A DNA stretch of 64,000 bases from Paenibacillus sp. GM2 (GCF_900069005.2 NZ_LN831278.1:193781-257780), one strand, 5' to 3'; numbered from the stretch's first letter, positions 35,599 to 45,144 are shown. A program made the numbers and translations. The notes: generated by a model not told the origin, from the sequence alone.

Positions 35599-36726
35599 TT
35601 AGAATTTAATTTTTACACTGTCTCCATCCACGTACACGCCTTCGGATCGGATGATTTGCAGCTTCTGTTCCTCCGAGAAGCCGATCGTCTCTCCGTCCCG
35701 CAAAGTGACGTTATATTCAAGCACATAATCCGTAATACTGATCAGGAAGTCGCGCAGCTCGCTTGGTGTAGTCTGGCTGTCGATGATCTCGATCTCATCC
35801 TTCCCGAATGCTCTCAACCCGTAGGTATAAGCCCCTGACCCGGTTTCGGTCCCGACCAGACCGAAGTGGACCAGATTGAGCAGTGGCAGTATGTTCTCTT
35901 GCTTCATGATCTCGGTCATTTCTATATACATTTCAGGCTGGAATACAGTTCCTGCCGTATAAATGCCTATCGCATTAGGCAGCTTCAAGCAGCTTGCCGC
36001 CAGCTTCGTAAATAGCTTGGCGCTGTCGAGAGAGGAGCCGGAGCGCGTAAAAACAGCCAAAATGATCTGGGAGACATGTGTACTGGTGACCTGAGCTGCC
36101 TCCTTCCAGAGGTAATTGGCTTGTGCAAAATGCTCGGCTTCCCCATCCGGTACAGGCGCATCTACGAAGCTGAGTGCCAGGGTGAAGCCGTCTGCTTCAA
36201 ATACAATCGTGCCTTCGTTCTCCGCAGAGCTTGCATCTGTCCCATCAGCCGGCGGACAGACGATGCCCCAATCTTGCTGTAAATTGGCTTTGATCTGTTC
36301 AATATCGCATTTGTGAGTATTCAGCAGGACAAACCCGTTGAATATGCCCGATGCGCCTTCCTCTTCTTCGGTGTCCTCATTTTCCGATTGCTCGGCTTCA
36401 ATGGCTGCCGCCTGCTTCATCCAATACTCGCGAATCATCTCAACCATCGCAATGGCTTCCTGCTCTGCAGTAGCCGGATTATAAGGCTGCATCTCACTGA
36501 AAATATGACCGCAATGCTGCGTATCGGATGGATCTTCATATCCACCGCAGACTCCGAGCATCCATTTGCCCAACATCGATTTCTTGTACTTAAAAATATA
36601 GTAGTGCATCTCATGCAGTTCAAATTCTCCTGCAATCTCGATTTTGCTGGGCTTCCGCCCAAGTTCATTCTCATGCTCCAGCCATTCGATCATCGACTGC
36701 ATGGCTGCTTGTTGCTGAATAGTCAT
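35599..36726 (-). CDS. DUF4261-domain protein
   Basis: A 375-residue acidic cytoplasmic protein. An N-terminal region of ~100 residues contains LHEMHYYIFKYKKSMLGKWMLGVCGG. A Glu-rich linker near residue 110-125 (SENEDTEEEEG) separates it from the C-terminal part, which has the look of the DUF4261 family (FVLLNTHKCDIEQIKANLQQDWG, then LVHFGLVGTETGSGAYTYGLRAFGKDEIEI). Function is unknown. It stands alone between the LysR gene and the AraC-GH39 gene. Confidence 0.72.
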   Translation of the reverse strand: MTIQQQAAMQSMIEWLEHENELGRKPSKIEIAGEFELHEMHYYIFKYKKSMLGKWMLGVCGGYEDPSDTQHCGHIFSEMQPYNPATAEQEAIAMVEMIREYWMKQAAAIEAEQSENEDTEEEEGASGIFNGFVLLNTHKCDIEQIKANLQQDWGIVCPPADGTDASSAENEGTIVFEADGFTLALSFVDAPVPDGEAEHFAQANYLWKEAAQVTSTHVSQIILAVFTRSGSSLDSAKLFTKLAASCLKLPNAIGIYTAGTVFQPEMYIEMTEIMKQENILPLLNLVHFGLVGTETGSGAYTYGLRAFGKDEIEIIDSQTTPSELRDFLISITDYVLEYNVTLRDGETIGFSEEQKLQIIRSEGVYVDGDSVKIKF

Positions 36727-36945
36727 TAGTTTCTCTCCTTTATAAATGTGACTTCTAATATTTTCCTAAATAATTGTATATTACTAAGTATAAGAATGAT
36801 AGGCAATGGTACTGGATGGCTAATTGCGTAGGAAATCTGAACATTTAGTCGCAAGCTAAAAATCTTTGTTATTGCCATATACCCGTTTTTCCACGATAGT
36901 AGAGAAAATGACGGAAGGTGAACCCGCTGATCAGGAGGGATATAT

Positions 36946-39435
36946 TTGCAATATGAAAGTATTGTGTTACCGCAGAACTACACGGTTCCTTATAGATTAC
37001 TCATTCACCAGGTGAGGGTGGTCCCCTATCACTGGCATGATTTTATAGAGATTATTTTTGTCATCAAAGGCTCGATCAAGCTGGAGGTAGAGAAGCAGGA
37101 GATGATGCTCAGCGAAGGGGAGGTCGCTATTGTGAATAGCTGTTACCGTCACTCCATTCAGTCGCTGACCACTCAAAATATCGTCTGTGCTCTGCAAATT
37201 CGTGAAGATTTTCTGCGCAGCGAGATGGAATGCTTCGATTCGTTAACCTTCGGAATGGCTCATCAGACGACAGCGAATGACATTGCTCTTATGAAGAGAT
37301 ATTTATCCGAGTTAGCGCTCCTGGACATTAAGAAGAAGAGGAATACACCTATTCTTCGCAAGGTGAAGATCCTTGAAATATTAAATTTGATTGAGCAGCG
37401 CTTTTCACGAGAGAAGCAGGAGCCCGAGGGCGCTCTCTCCCTGGATAGAAAGATTACGGATATTCTCTTGTATATCAACAATAATATTGCTGAGCCGCTG
37501 ACGCTGGAAGATACCGCGAGGGAGTTCAATATGAGCCCGGCTTATCTGTCGAAGCTGTTTAAGAAGAGCTTTGGCATCAATATGATGACCTATATTTTTG
37601 AGTATCGGCTGCAGCTTGTCTGCTCTGATCTGGTGATTACTGACCGGAAGATTAGCGATATTATTTTTTCCAGAGGCTTTAATTCGATCAGCTCATTTAA
37701 TGACAGGTTCAAGAAGCATTTTGGCATGGCGCCCAATCAGTATCGGAGCCAGAATAAACAGGGGCTGGCGATTAAGGAAGAGGATATCACGCACTCCCTG
37801 TACAATTATATCAATCTGATGAAAGAGGATTCACTGACTGAATTATTTAGTCCGGAGCATGAAGAGAGCCGGTTTGCGAATGAATCCTTCCATTCCTCCA
37901 GCTACGAGGAGAGAATCATCGATATGTCCGGAAGCCTGGCACCGTATGATTCCTCGATTAGCCGAATGATCGGCGTCGGCAGAGCGAAAGAATTGCTGGA
38001 TGCCGACATGCAAAGTCAGCTGGCCCAGGCATGTAAGGAAGCCGGATTAAACCGTGTTAGATTCCATGGTATTTTTTCGGACGACTTAATGGTCTACCAT
38101 GATGAGAATGGCGTGAAGGCCTATAATTTCAAATATATCGATAGAATTTTTGACTTCTTTACCGAGCATCGGATCATTCCTTTTATTGAACTGGGCTTCA
38201 TGCCCAATGATCTGGCGAGTGGAAAGCAGACGATGTATCGTTGGGAGGCGAATACGTCTCAACCGAAGGAAATCCATGATTGGACCCGGCTTGTCGGGCA
38301 ATTCATCCGCCATCTTATTAATCGTTATGGCTTGGCGGTTATCCGAACATGGGATTTTGAAATCTGGAATGAGCCTGACCTTGAAGGATTTTATTGGCAT
38401 GGGACGCAGGACGAGTATTTGCATTTCTTCAAGAAGACCTATCAGGCCATTAAAAAGATAGACAGCAAATTGAAGGTGAGTGGATTCAGCGGTACAAGCT
38501 GGTCCGTTGTGAATACCGAGTGGACGAGTAAAGCCCTGAAGTTTATGGAGGAGAATGACATAATCCTCGATAGCTTTACTTACCATATTTACCCGATCGA
38601 ATGGAACCTGGAGGCAACCTACTTCAACTTATGGACGGCAAATCGAAAGGGATTGTACTCTTATGCTGACTCCAGTTATATCGTATCAACTGTGAAGGAG
38701 GTACATCAGCTCATTCACGCAGCACCTAATGTAAATCAGGGAAGAACGATTATTACGGAATGGAATTCTTCCTCCGATCCGCAAGATCTGCTGCATGATA
38801 CGGTGTTCATGGCTTCTTTTATCGTTAAGAATGTAATTAACTCGGTGGGTTATGTTGATGTGATGGGATTCTGGACATTATCGGATATTTTTGACGAGCA
38901 TCTGTTATCCCTGGACACTTTCCATGGAGGATTCGGGTTAATGACGGTTGAAGGCATCCGGAAGCCTGGCTATTATGCGATAGCTTATCTGAATCAGTTA
39001 GGCGCTACGCTTGTCTACCGCGATGAACAATTGATTGTAACGAAAGATGATGAGGATAACTATCAAATCCTGATCCATAATTATCAGGAATACGATGAGT
39101 TGTATAAGAGCTTTAACACCTCACATATATCGTTGAAAAATAGGTATGGCGTATTTGCGGAGGAAGCCGATAAGCGCCTTAAGCTTACATTGCAGAATAT
39201 GTACGGTTCTTATACGATCACGAAGCAGCAAGTGAACCGGACTCATGGCTCCGCTTATGACGCATGGGTCGATTCCGGCGGAGCCGAGATGACTGCCGAG
39301 TATGTGAATTACTTAAAGAGTATTTCCGTTCCGCGAATGACGATTCAGAAGGAGAGAATTCAGGGGGACTTCGTGTTCGAGCTTAGTCTCGAGCCTCACG
39401 AAATTGTATTTCTTAAGCTGGAAAAGACAATATAA
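36946..39435 (+). CDS. AraC-type regulator fused to a GH39 glycosidase domain
   Basis: An 829-residue fusion. Residues ~1-100 are a cupin (VRVVPYHWHDFIEIIFVIKGSIKLEVEKQ) and ~170-270 an AraC double HTH (LEDTAREFNMSPAYLSKLFKKS, ISDIIFSRGFNSISSFNDRFKK). From ~320 onward there is a GH39 beta-xylosidase-like domain. Both expected catalytic glutamates are present: acid/base E476 in IWNEPDLEGFYW and nucleophile E605 in IITEWNSSSD. There is no signal peptide, so it is cytoplasmic. The start is TTG 36946, 8 nt after AGGAGGG. It lies directly upstream of a GPH symporter, a GH3 enzyme and beta-phosphoglucomutase, and probably senses or trims their sugar. Confidence 0.9.
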   Translation: MQYESIVLPQNYTVPYRLLIHQVRVVPYHWHDFIEIIFVIKGSIKLEVEKQEMMLSEGEVAIVNSCYRHSIQSLTTQNIVCALQIREDFLRSEMECFDSLTFGMAHQTTANDIALMKRYLSELALLDIKKKRNTPILRKVKILEILNLIEQRFSREKQEPEGALSLDRKITDILLYINNNIAEPLTLEDTAREFNMSPAYLSKLFKKSFGINMMTYIFEYRLQLVCSDLVITDRKISDIIFSRGFNSISSFNDRFKKHFGMAPNQYRSQNKQGLAIKEEDITHSLYNYINLMKEDSLTELFSPEHEESRFANESFHSSSYEERIIDMSGSLAPYDSSISRMIGVGRAKELLDADMQSQLAQACKEAGLNRVRFHGIFSDDLMVYHDENGVKAYNFKYIDRIFDFFTEHRIIPFIELGFMPNDLASGKQTMYRWEANTSQPKEIHDWTRLVGQFIRHLINRYGLAVIRTWDFEIWNEPDLEGFYWHGTQDEYLHFFKKTYQAIKKIDSKLKVSGFSGTSWSVVNTEWTSKALKFMEENDIILDSFTYHIYPIEWNLEATYFNLWTANRKGLYSYADSSYIVSTVKEVHQLIHAAPNVNQGRTIITEWNSSSDPQDLLHDTVFMASFIVKNVINSVGYVDVMGFWTLSDIFDEHLLSLDTFHGGFGLMTVEGIRKPGYYAIAYLNQLGATLVYRDEQLIVTKDDEDNYQILIHNYQEYDELYKSFNTSHISLKNRYGVFAEEADKRLKLTLQNMYGSYTITKQQVNRTHGSAYDAWVDSGGAEMTAEYVNYLKSISVPRMTIQKERIQGDFVFELSLEPHEIVFLKLEKTI

Positions 39436-39450
39436 TAGCCATGGCTTAAC

Positions 39451-39498
39451 GCGCATGCCTGATTTCCTGACTTTGGGGAACTGGGCATGCGTTTCTTT
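39451..39498 (+). terminator. Terminator after the AraC-GH39 gene
   Basis: CGCATGCC (39452-39459) pairs with GGCATGCG (39484-39491), followed by TTTCTTT. The downstream transporter operon therefore has its own promoter in 39.50-39.66 kb; I could not pick one with confidence. Confidence 0.7.
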
Positions 39499-39667
39499 AT
39501 GATTGGCAGGACCAATAAAAATCAGGAAGTGTTTGTGCAATAATACGTAGGTTTTGCCCCGAAAAGATGGGCGGCGACAATAATCGACAAGTGTTAGGTC
39601 AAAAACCGGTTAGCACGGTGCCACCGAAAAAACTAAGATTTAACTATAAAAAGAAAGGGGTTACATT

Positions 39668-41029
39668 ATGCTGGATTTCAAAAAAGTAAACAGACGATTC
39701 GCGCTGGGAGGCCTGGGTCAGAACTTGGTATATGCACTGATGTCTACAGGTTTTCTCTTCTACTTCACTGAGGCTGCCGGTTTCTCTGCTGCAACAATTG
39801 GAACGCTTTTATTGGTGGTCAGGATTTATGGATTAATTGCAGACCCCATTATTGCTGTCATTATTGAGAAGACAAATACAAGATGGGGGAAATACAGGCC
39901 GTATATTACGATAGTTCCGCCACTTATCAGCTTATTGTTCGTGGCATTGTTCTTTAATCCATCCTTATCTCATGGTGCCCATCTGGTATATATCTATGTT
40001 ATTACGATCCTGTTCTGGACGGCATATGCCTTTTTCGATATTTCATATTGGTCAATGGTTCCTTCGATTACGAAGGAAGAAGATAAGAGAATAAAGTTGC
40101 TAACAACGACTAAATTCATGATTATGATCGCTGCGTTTGGTCTTGGCATGGCCCAAATGCCGTTAGTCAAATTGTTAGGCAATAACGATTACTCCAAAGG
40201 CTTCTTCCTAATCAGCATCCTTCTCGGTGTAATCTTTACAGCGTTAGGTCTCTTGCTCGCACAAGCTTTGACTTTTATGAATCAAAATTTGGAGGAGGTT
40301 GCTGCGAGAGCAGAGGTTCCACAAGTAAAGGGCAAGGATATGATCAAGTCACTGCTTGCCAATACACCATTAATATCCGTTATTTTAGGTAAACTGTGCA
40401 TTTATATCCCGATTACACTTAAAGGAAGCATAGCGATTTATTTTTATAAATATACCCTGGGCAACGATATTCTAGGCTCGTATGCTTCGATGATCTCACT
40501 ACCGATTACGCTCTTGCTGGTGGTGTTCGCGCCGAAGCTGATCAAGAAATTTGGCGATAAGAAAGTGATGTTATCCTTTATCATTGTCCACACCCTACTG
40601 TCCTTTGCTTATATCGTCAGCACGGATGTTTCTGCCTTCTATATCCTGCTGGATGGTCTCTCAAATGCGGCGATGGGGATCTATTCCTTGATTATTACGA
40701 ACATGGTAGCTTCAGCAGTTGAGTATGGGGAGTGGAAGACAGGTATCCGCATGGAGAGCATTATTTTCTCTACCAATACGATCAGTTCCAAGCTGGCGAC
40801 GGGTCTCTCGGCAGCAATCGCTGGCTGGGTACTTTCGGGTATCGGTTATGTATCGGGTGCCGAGCAAAGTGCGCAGACCTTAAACGCCCTTCATCAAGTC
40901 ATGGTGTGGGTGCCTACCATCGGTTGTATTTTAGGAGCTCTGGTATATATGGGATATAAGATGAACTCCAAGATGTATAACGAAATTTTGGCTGACTTAG
41001 AGAGCAGAAAGCAAAATGCAGGAGCGTGA
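39668..41029 (+). CDS. GPH-family (MFS) sugar:cation symporter
   Basis: A 453-residue membrane protein with about 12 helices. It shows GPH features: the N-terminal YALMSTGFLFYFTEAAG, the loop ADPIIAVIIEKTNTRWGKYRPYI (the DxxxGxxxDRTxxxxGRxRP-like motif of this family), and VEYGEWKTGIRMESIIFS in the second half, close to the family's EYxEWKTGxR motif. Relatives carry melibiose, lactose, xylosides or glucuronides with Na+ or H+. Its stop overlaps the open frame of the next gene, so it forms an operon with the GH3 and beta-PGM genes. Confidence 0.92.
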   Translation: MLDFKKVNRRFALGGLGQNLVYALMSTGFLFYFTEAAGFSAATIGTLLLVVRIYGLIADPIIAVIIEKTNTRWGKYRPYITIVPPLISLLFVALFFNPSLSHGAHLVYIYVITILFWTAYAFFDISYWSMVPSITKEEDKRIKLLTTTKFMIMIAAFGLGMAQMPLVKLLGNNDYSKGFFLISILLGVIFTALGLLLAQALTFMNQNLEEVAARAEVPQVKGKDMIKSLLANTPLISVILGKLCIYIPITLKGSIAIYFYKYTLGNDILGSYASMISLPITLLLVVFAPKLIKKFGDKKVMLSFIIVHTLLSFAYIVSTDVSAFYILLDGLSNAAMGIYSLIITNMVASAVEYGEWKTGIRMESIIFSTNTISSKLATGLSAAIAGWVLSGIGYVSGAEQSAQTLNALHQVMVWVPTIGCILGALVYMGYKMNSKMYNEILADLESRKQNAGA

Positions 41030-41037
41030 GAGAGATA

Positions 41038-42696
41038 ATGATTAATACAGATATTTTGAGAGAGAAACCTTACAGTCTGTCCGAAGAGCAGCGGAAGAAG
41101 GTGGCGGATCAGATTGATCAAATGTCTTTGCAGGATAAGGTAGGGCAATTATTCTTTCTGCCCTATTATGGGCAGTTCATGAGCGATGAAAGTGTGCTGC
41201 AAATGGTGAAAAATATACAGCCTGGCGGAATGATGCTGCGGCCGACCCCGCAGGTGAAAGCCACGGAGATCATTGATCTGATTAAGGCCAACAGCCGGAT
41301 TGCCCCGTTCATTTCCGCGAATCTGGAGAATGGGGCAAACGGTCTGATAGAAGGCGGAGTCAGCTATGGGAGCCTGATGCAGCTCTCTGCGGCAAATGAC
41401 CCGCAGCTCGTTAACCTTGCTGCCAGCGATATCGGGAAGCAAAGCTATGCCCTTGGTGCAAATATGGCTTTCGCTCCTGTAGTGGACCTTAACTATCATT
41501 GCTTAAATCCAATAACCGGAACACGCGCATTCGGGGAAGAAGCAGGGCATGTGAAGGAGATGGCAGCAAACTTTGCCAAAGGCTTCATGGATCACGGCAT
41601 CCTGCCTGTGATCAAGCATTTCCCCGGCGACGGCGTGGATGATCGCGATCATCATGTCCTCGCTTCTGTAAATAGCCTCTCCTTCAAGGAGTGGGAGGAG
41701 AGCTATGGAGCGGTCTACAAGGAGCTTATAGACCAGGGGATGCCTTGCGTTATGGCCGGTCATATCCTACTCCCCGCTTATGAGAGAATGGTTCAGCCTG
41801 GTATAAAGGATCAGAAGCTACTGCCTGCGACATTATCCACGCATTTACTAAACGGCCTATTGCGGGAGCGCTTGGGTTTTAACGGCTTAATCATTACAGA
41901 TGCTTCAGGGATGTGCGGATTTAATAGCTTCGCGACAAGGCAAGAGACGGTGGTTCATTCGATCAATGCTGGCTGTGACATGCTGCTGTTCACGATGGAT
42001 CTGGAGGAGGACTATTCAGCCGTTCTGCAGGCGGTCATGCGCGGTGTAATTTCGAATGAACGATTAAATGAAGCATTAGTGCGTATTCTGGGCATGAAGG
42101 AGAGCATAAATTCGAAGCAAGTTGCTGAAACTGAGCTGCCGCCATCTACACAACTAGTGGATCAGGTCTTCGATCAATCCATTACATTGGTGAAGGACAA
42201 CGATGGAACTCTACCGATTCATGCGGAAGCCTATCCCAGAATACTGTTGATCCCGCTTGGAAATGAGGACAAGAGCGGTGATATTTTAGCCAGGGAGCTT
42301 GAAATGAAGGGCTTCCAAGTTACCTTGTACGATACCGGAAGGATGGATCTTAGCCTTATCTTCGGTAAAGTAGCGGATTTGAAAGCCAAATATGATCTGG
42401 TGATTTACGCTTGCGATTATCAGGTCAAGAGCAATCAGACTTCGAACCGAATTGAGTGGGGCATGCCCGCGGGGCAATATATGCCTTGGTTCGTAAAGGA
42501 TCTTCCGGTGATTATGATCTCGTTCGGCAATCCATACCATCTGTACGATGCGCCGCGGATTCCGACTTATATTAATGCCTATAGCAATAACGCCAGGAAT
42601 ATAGAGTTAGTCGTTCAGAAGCTAGTTGGCGAGAGCGAGTTCAAAGGAGTTAGCCCGGTCGATGCTTTCTGTGGAAGGTTTGATACGAGATGTTGA
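41038..42696 (+). CDS. GH3 glycosidase or phosphorylase with a His/Asp dyad (NagZ/Nag3-like group)
   Basis: A 552-residue cytoplasmic protein of glycoside hydrolase family 3. The NagZ-type motif is present as KHFPGDGVDDRDHHVLASV, giving a D204-x-H206 dyad in the place of the DSH acid/base dyad of NagZ and Nag3. The nucleophile is D288 in LIITDASGMCGF. A second alpha/beta domain follows from about 390. Members with this dyad include Cellulomonas fimi Nag3, shown to act as a retaining phosphorylase. The last codons overlap the beta-phosphoglucomutase start. I chose ATG 41038; GTG 41026 (after GGAG) is possible. Confidence 0.85.
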   Translation: MINTDILREKPYSLSEEQRKKVADQIDQMSLQDKVGQLFFLPYYGQFMSDESVLQMVKNIQPGGMMLRPTPQVKATEIIDLIKANSRIAPFISANLENGANGLIEGGVSYGSLMQLSAANDPQLVNLAASDIGKQSYALGANMAFAPVVDLNYHCLNPITGTRAFGEEAGHVKEMAANFAKGFMDHGILPVIKHFPGDGVDDRDHHVLASVNSLSFKEWEESYGAVYKELIDQGMPCVMAGHILLPAYERMVQPGIKDQKLLPATLSTHLLNGLLRERLGFNGLIITDASGMCGFNSFATRQETVVHSINAGCDMLLFTMDLEEDYSAVLQAVMRGVISNERLNEALVRILGMKESINSKQVAETELPPSTQLVDQVFDQSITLVKDNDGTLPIHAEAYPRILLIPLGNEDKSGDILARELEMKGFQVTLYDTGRMDLSLIFGKVADLKAKYDLVIYACDYQVKSNQTSNRIEWGMPAGQYMPWFVKDLPVIMISFGNPYHLYDAPRIPTYINAYSNNARNIELVVQKLVGESEFKGVSPVDAFCGRFDTRC

Positions 42697-43340
42697 ACAT
42701 CAAAGGTGTTATATTCGATCTGGACGGAGTGATCACAGATACGGCGGAATTTCATTTTCTGGCCTGGAAGCAGCTCGGCGAGGAATTGGGAATCCCGGTA
42801 AATAAGGAGCTTAATGAGCAGTTGAAGGGGATTTCCCGTATAGAATCCCTGGAGAAGATACTGGAATCAGGGGGCAGGGCAGGTTCTTATACCGCGAATG
42901 AGAAAATAGAGCTGGCCGCGCGAAAGAACGGATACTATTTGCGATTAATCGATTCAATTACGCCCAGCGACATACTTCCAGGGGTGGAGGCCCTCCTGCA
43001 GGAGTTGAGGCAAGCTGGGATTCGAACAGGCTTGGCCTCAGCCAGCCACAATGCTCCGTTCATATTGGATAGATTAGGACTTAGTCATGATTTCGATATT
43101 ATGGTTGATCCGGGGGAAATCGGCCGCGGAAAGCCGGACCCCGAAATCTTCCTGACAGCGGCTCACCTGCTGCAGCTCTCTCCCGACAACTGTATGGGCA
43201 TCGAGGATGCCGCAGCCGGAGTGGAAGCGATCAATAGGGCGGGGATGCACTCCATCGGTGTAGGCGATCGAGCCGTTCTATCTCATGCGAACTATGTGGT
43301 AGAAAGCCTGTTGGGGCTGCGTTTGCAAGATTTGGGATAA
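42690..43340 (+). CDS. pgmB: Beta-phosphoglucomutase
   Basis: A 216-residue HAD-superfamily enzyme interconverting beta-glucose-1-P and glucose-6-P. It has the nucleophile and acid/base aspartates D10 and D12 in VIFDLDGVITDTAEFHF, the substrate-specificity loop with GISRIESLEKIL, the Ser/Lys motifs GLASASHNAPFILDRLGL and GKPDPEIFLTAA, and GIEDAAAGVEAINRAGM with the Mg-binding acids. Length and motifs fit PgmB well. It overlaps the GH3 gene by 7 nt, which implies coupled translation and a shared pathway. Confidence 0.93.
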   Translation: MLNIKGVIFDLDGVITDTAEFHFLAWKQLGEELGIPVNKELNEQLKGISRIESLEKILESGGRAGSYTANEKIELAARKNGYYLRLIDSITPSDILPGVEALLQELRQAGIRTGLASASHNAPFILDRLGLSHDFDIMVDPGEIGRGKPDPEIFLTAAHLLQLSPDNCMGIEDAAAGVEAINRAGMHSIGVGDRAVLSHANYVVESLLGLRLQDLG

Positions 43341-43362
43341 ATTCATAGCAGAAGCAGAATGA

Positions 43363-43401
43363 GAAGATAACTTCCTTGATCGGGGTTATCTTCTTTTTTT
43401 A
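43363..43401 (+). terminator. Terminator after pgmB
   Basis: GAAGATAAC pairs with GTTATCTTC, followed by a run of seven T. It ends the symporter-GH3-pgmB operon. Confidence 0.9.
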
Positions 43402-43475
43402 TAACTTGATCATGCGTTAGATTCAAATTTATCTGCGTTTTACATAATTCTGATGAAACGTTAACATTTCGTTTG

Positions 43476-43514
43476 TACACTGAAGGTGTTAATTCATAGT
43501 AAATTTATATTTAC
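43476..43514 (+). promoter_or_regulatory. Candidate -10 and operator upstream of the phosphatase/TetR operon
   Basis: TACACT (43476-43481) could be a -10 and is followed by AAGGTGTTAATTCATAGTAA. Inside it lies an imperfect inverted repeat GTTAAT-N5-GTAAAT (43488-43504), and GTAAATTTATATTTAC (43499-43514) is a second inverted repeat. Nearly the same block (TATACT-A-AAGGTGTTTA...GTAAAC) occurs before importer 3, at 45281-45310. Confidence 0.45.
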
Positions 43515-43588
43515 TCTTGATAAATAAATCATGACAAGCGTATAGGTGAATTAGATCATCACCTAAAATCAAGGATGAGGTGACGAAT

Positions 43589-44395
43589 ATGCAACGAGTA
43601 ATTACATTGGAAGGCGCGCACAATTTTCGAGATATGGGTGGTTATGAGACAATAGAGGGTCGCAAAGTGAAATATGGTTTGTTTTATCGTTCCGATGAAT
43701 TGACAGGATTGTCTCCCAAAGACATAGAGATGCTGAATAGTTTAAATATTAGAACAATATTCGATTATCGCGGCCATCAAGAAGCACAGCATAAGCCGGA
43801 CCCCACTATCCCAAATGCCATCTATGAGCGACAGCCTGCGATTGCAGAGGAGCAGCCTAGTCGAATGAATCTGTCATTCGCGCCTGAAGGCGGAGAGCAG
43901 CAAGGGCACTTCCTTGAAGGTCTGGCTCAAAATGACTTCTTCAAAACCTTCCGTGCTGACGAATATATGCGGGATCTGTATAGGAAGCTGCCGCTAAACA
44001 ATGCTTCGTACAAACGCTTGATGGAAATTATTCAGGTACCTGACCATTTAGGAATACTGCATCATTGCACTGCAGGCAAGGATAGAACGGGAGTCGGGGC
44101 GGCGCTTATATTGCTTGCGCTTGGTGTATCAGAGCAGACGGTGATGGAAGACTATCTTCTAACTAACGAGACGATGAAGGACTTCAATCAAAGGCTGTTG
44201 GGGCGGATTTCGGAGTATGCGGATGCTGCGATATTGAACAATTTTAATCATATGCTTGACGTTAAGGAAGAACTTATGGAGACAGTCTTCAGAACCATTA
44301 AAGACAATTATGGAACCTATGATATCTATTTTGCGGAGGAGTTCGGTTTGACTGAGGCGAAGCGGGAGCTCCTTAAATCCAACAGCCTGCAATAG
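43589..44395 (+). CDS. Tyrosine-protein phosphatase (DSP/PTP-like)
   Basis: A 268-residue cytoplasmic phosphatase with the P-loop HCTAGKDRTGVGAAL (catalytic Cys160) and the N-terminal ITLEGAHNFRDMGGYETIEGRKVKYGLFYRSDEL seen in this bacterial family (Y_phosphatase3). The Lys-Asp after the Gly in the loop is typical of members acting on phosphoinositide or tyrosine phosphates. I chose ATG 43589, 6 nt after GAGGTG; a GTG at 43580 is in frame. It is followed 73 nt later by a TetR gene and may be part of the same transcript. Its substrate is unknown. Confidence 0.88.
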   Translation: MQRVITLEGAHNFRDMGGYETIEGRKVKYGLFYRSDELTGLSPKDIEMLNSLNIRTIFDYRGHQEAQHKPDPTIPNAIYERQPAIAEEQPSRMNLSFAPEGGEQQGHFLEGLAQNDFFKTFRADEYMRDLYRKLPLNNASYKRLMEIIQVPDHLGILHHCTAGKDRTGVGAALILLALGVSEQTVMEDYLLTNETMKDFNQRLLGRISEYADAAILNNFNHMLDVKEELMETVFRTIKDNYGTYDIYFAEEFGLTEAKRELLKSNSLQ

Positions 44396-44468
44396 AGCAG
44401 GAAAGAGGGGGAGGGCCAGGGTCGAGGGCCATTATTGAATATCAAAGCAGGCTTACGGGAGGAAACGG

Positions 44469-45110
44469 ATGGAACCCAAATGGAGAGAACAGCTGGAGCA
44501 GCACAGAAATAACCGGCGAATGGATATTATTCAGACAGCAAGGAGGTTATTTATTGCTCACGGGCTATCCTCTGTCACACTTAAGGATATCGTCGAGGAG
44601 TGCGGCATCAGCAAAGTAACGTTATATAAGTATTTTCGCTCCCTGGAGGAGATTATTTTTGAGGTGCAAATCGATTTATTGAGAACCTGGGGGGAAAAGG
44701 TGACTATAACCGCCCATCAAGGGAGTAACGGATATGAGAAGCTGCAATCACTGCTTGAAGAACTGATCCAAATTTCTAAAGAGAATACGGACATCATTCG
44801 ATTTATTGCTATGTTCGATACGCTGTATCAGGAAGAGTATCCGACACCGGAATTGGAAAGGAAATTCCGCTCGTTTTTGCGGAGCGTGCCACACCCTTTT
44901 TTATCGCTAATCAAGGAGGGCACGGCTGACGGATCGATGCGAAGGGTTCTGGATGTCAAAGCGGTAGGTTATACGATCAGCAATATTGTGAACGCAACTC
45001 AGCAGCGGATGATGCTGCGCGGGAAGCTGTTGCATTTGGACCAGGATGTAGACCCCGCTATTGTGCTGAAAAATATGGCTGATATGATCCTTGCCTTTGT
45101 GAAAGCATAA
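44469..45110 (+). CDS. TetR family transcriptional regulator
   Basis: A 213-residue repressor with the N-terminal HTH (MDIIQTARRLFIAHGLSSVTLKDIVEECGISKVTLYKYFRSLEEII) and an all-helical ligand domain. It lies between two copies of a shared repeat (43.48 and 45.28 kb) and upstream of importer 3, which makes it the best candidate to bind those repeats. AGGAAACGG precedes the ATG. Confidence 0.9.
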   Translation: MEPKWREQLEQHRNNRRMDIIQTARRLFIAHGLSSVTLKDIVEECGISKVTLYKYFRSLEEIIFEVQIDLLRTWGEKVTITAHQGSNGYEKLQSLLEELIQISKENTDIIRFIAMFDTLYQEEYPTPELERKFRSFLRSVPHPFLSLIKEGTADGSMRRVLDVKAVGYTISNIVNATQQRMMLRGKLLHLDQDVDPAIVLKNMADMILAFVKA

Positions 45111-45144
45111 ACAGAAATGAGGTATATCATATCCTGTCCACCGG

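Noticed and set aside
39612..39640. Sequence resembling a T-box core (GGTGGCACCG) on the minus strand
   Set aside because: It points away from the downstream gene, lacks Stem I and a specifier loop, and no aminoacyl-tRNA or amino-acid gene lies on that strand.
43453..43466. Possible cre site (ATGAAACGTTAACA) before the phosphatase gene
   Set aside because: Only the right half matches; 11 of 14 positions overall is too weak next to the better sites elsewhere in the window.
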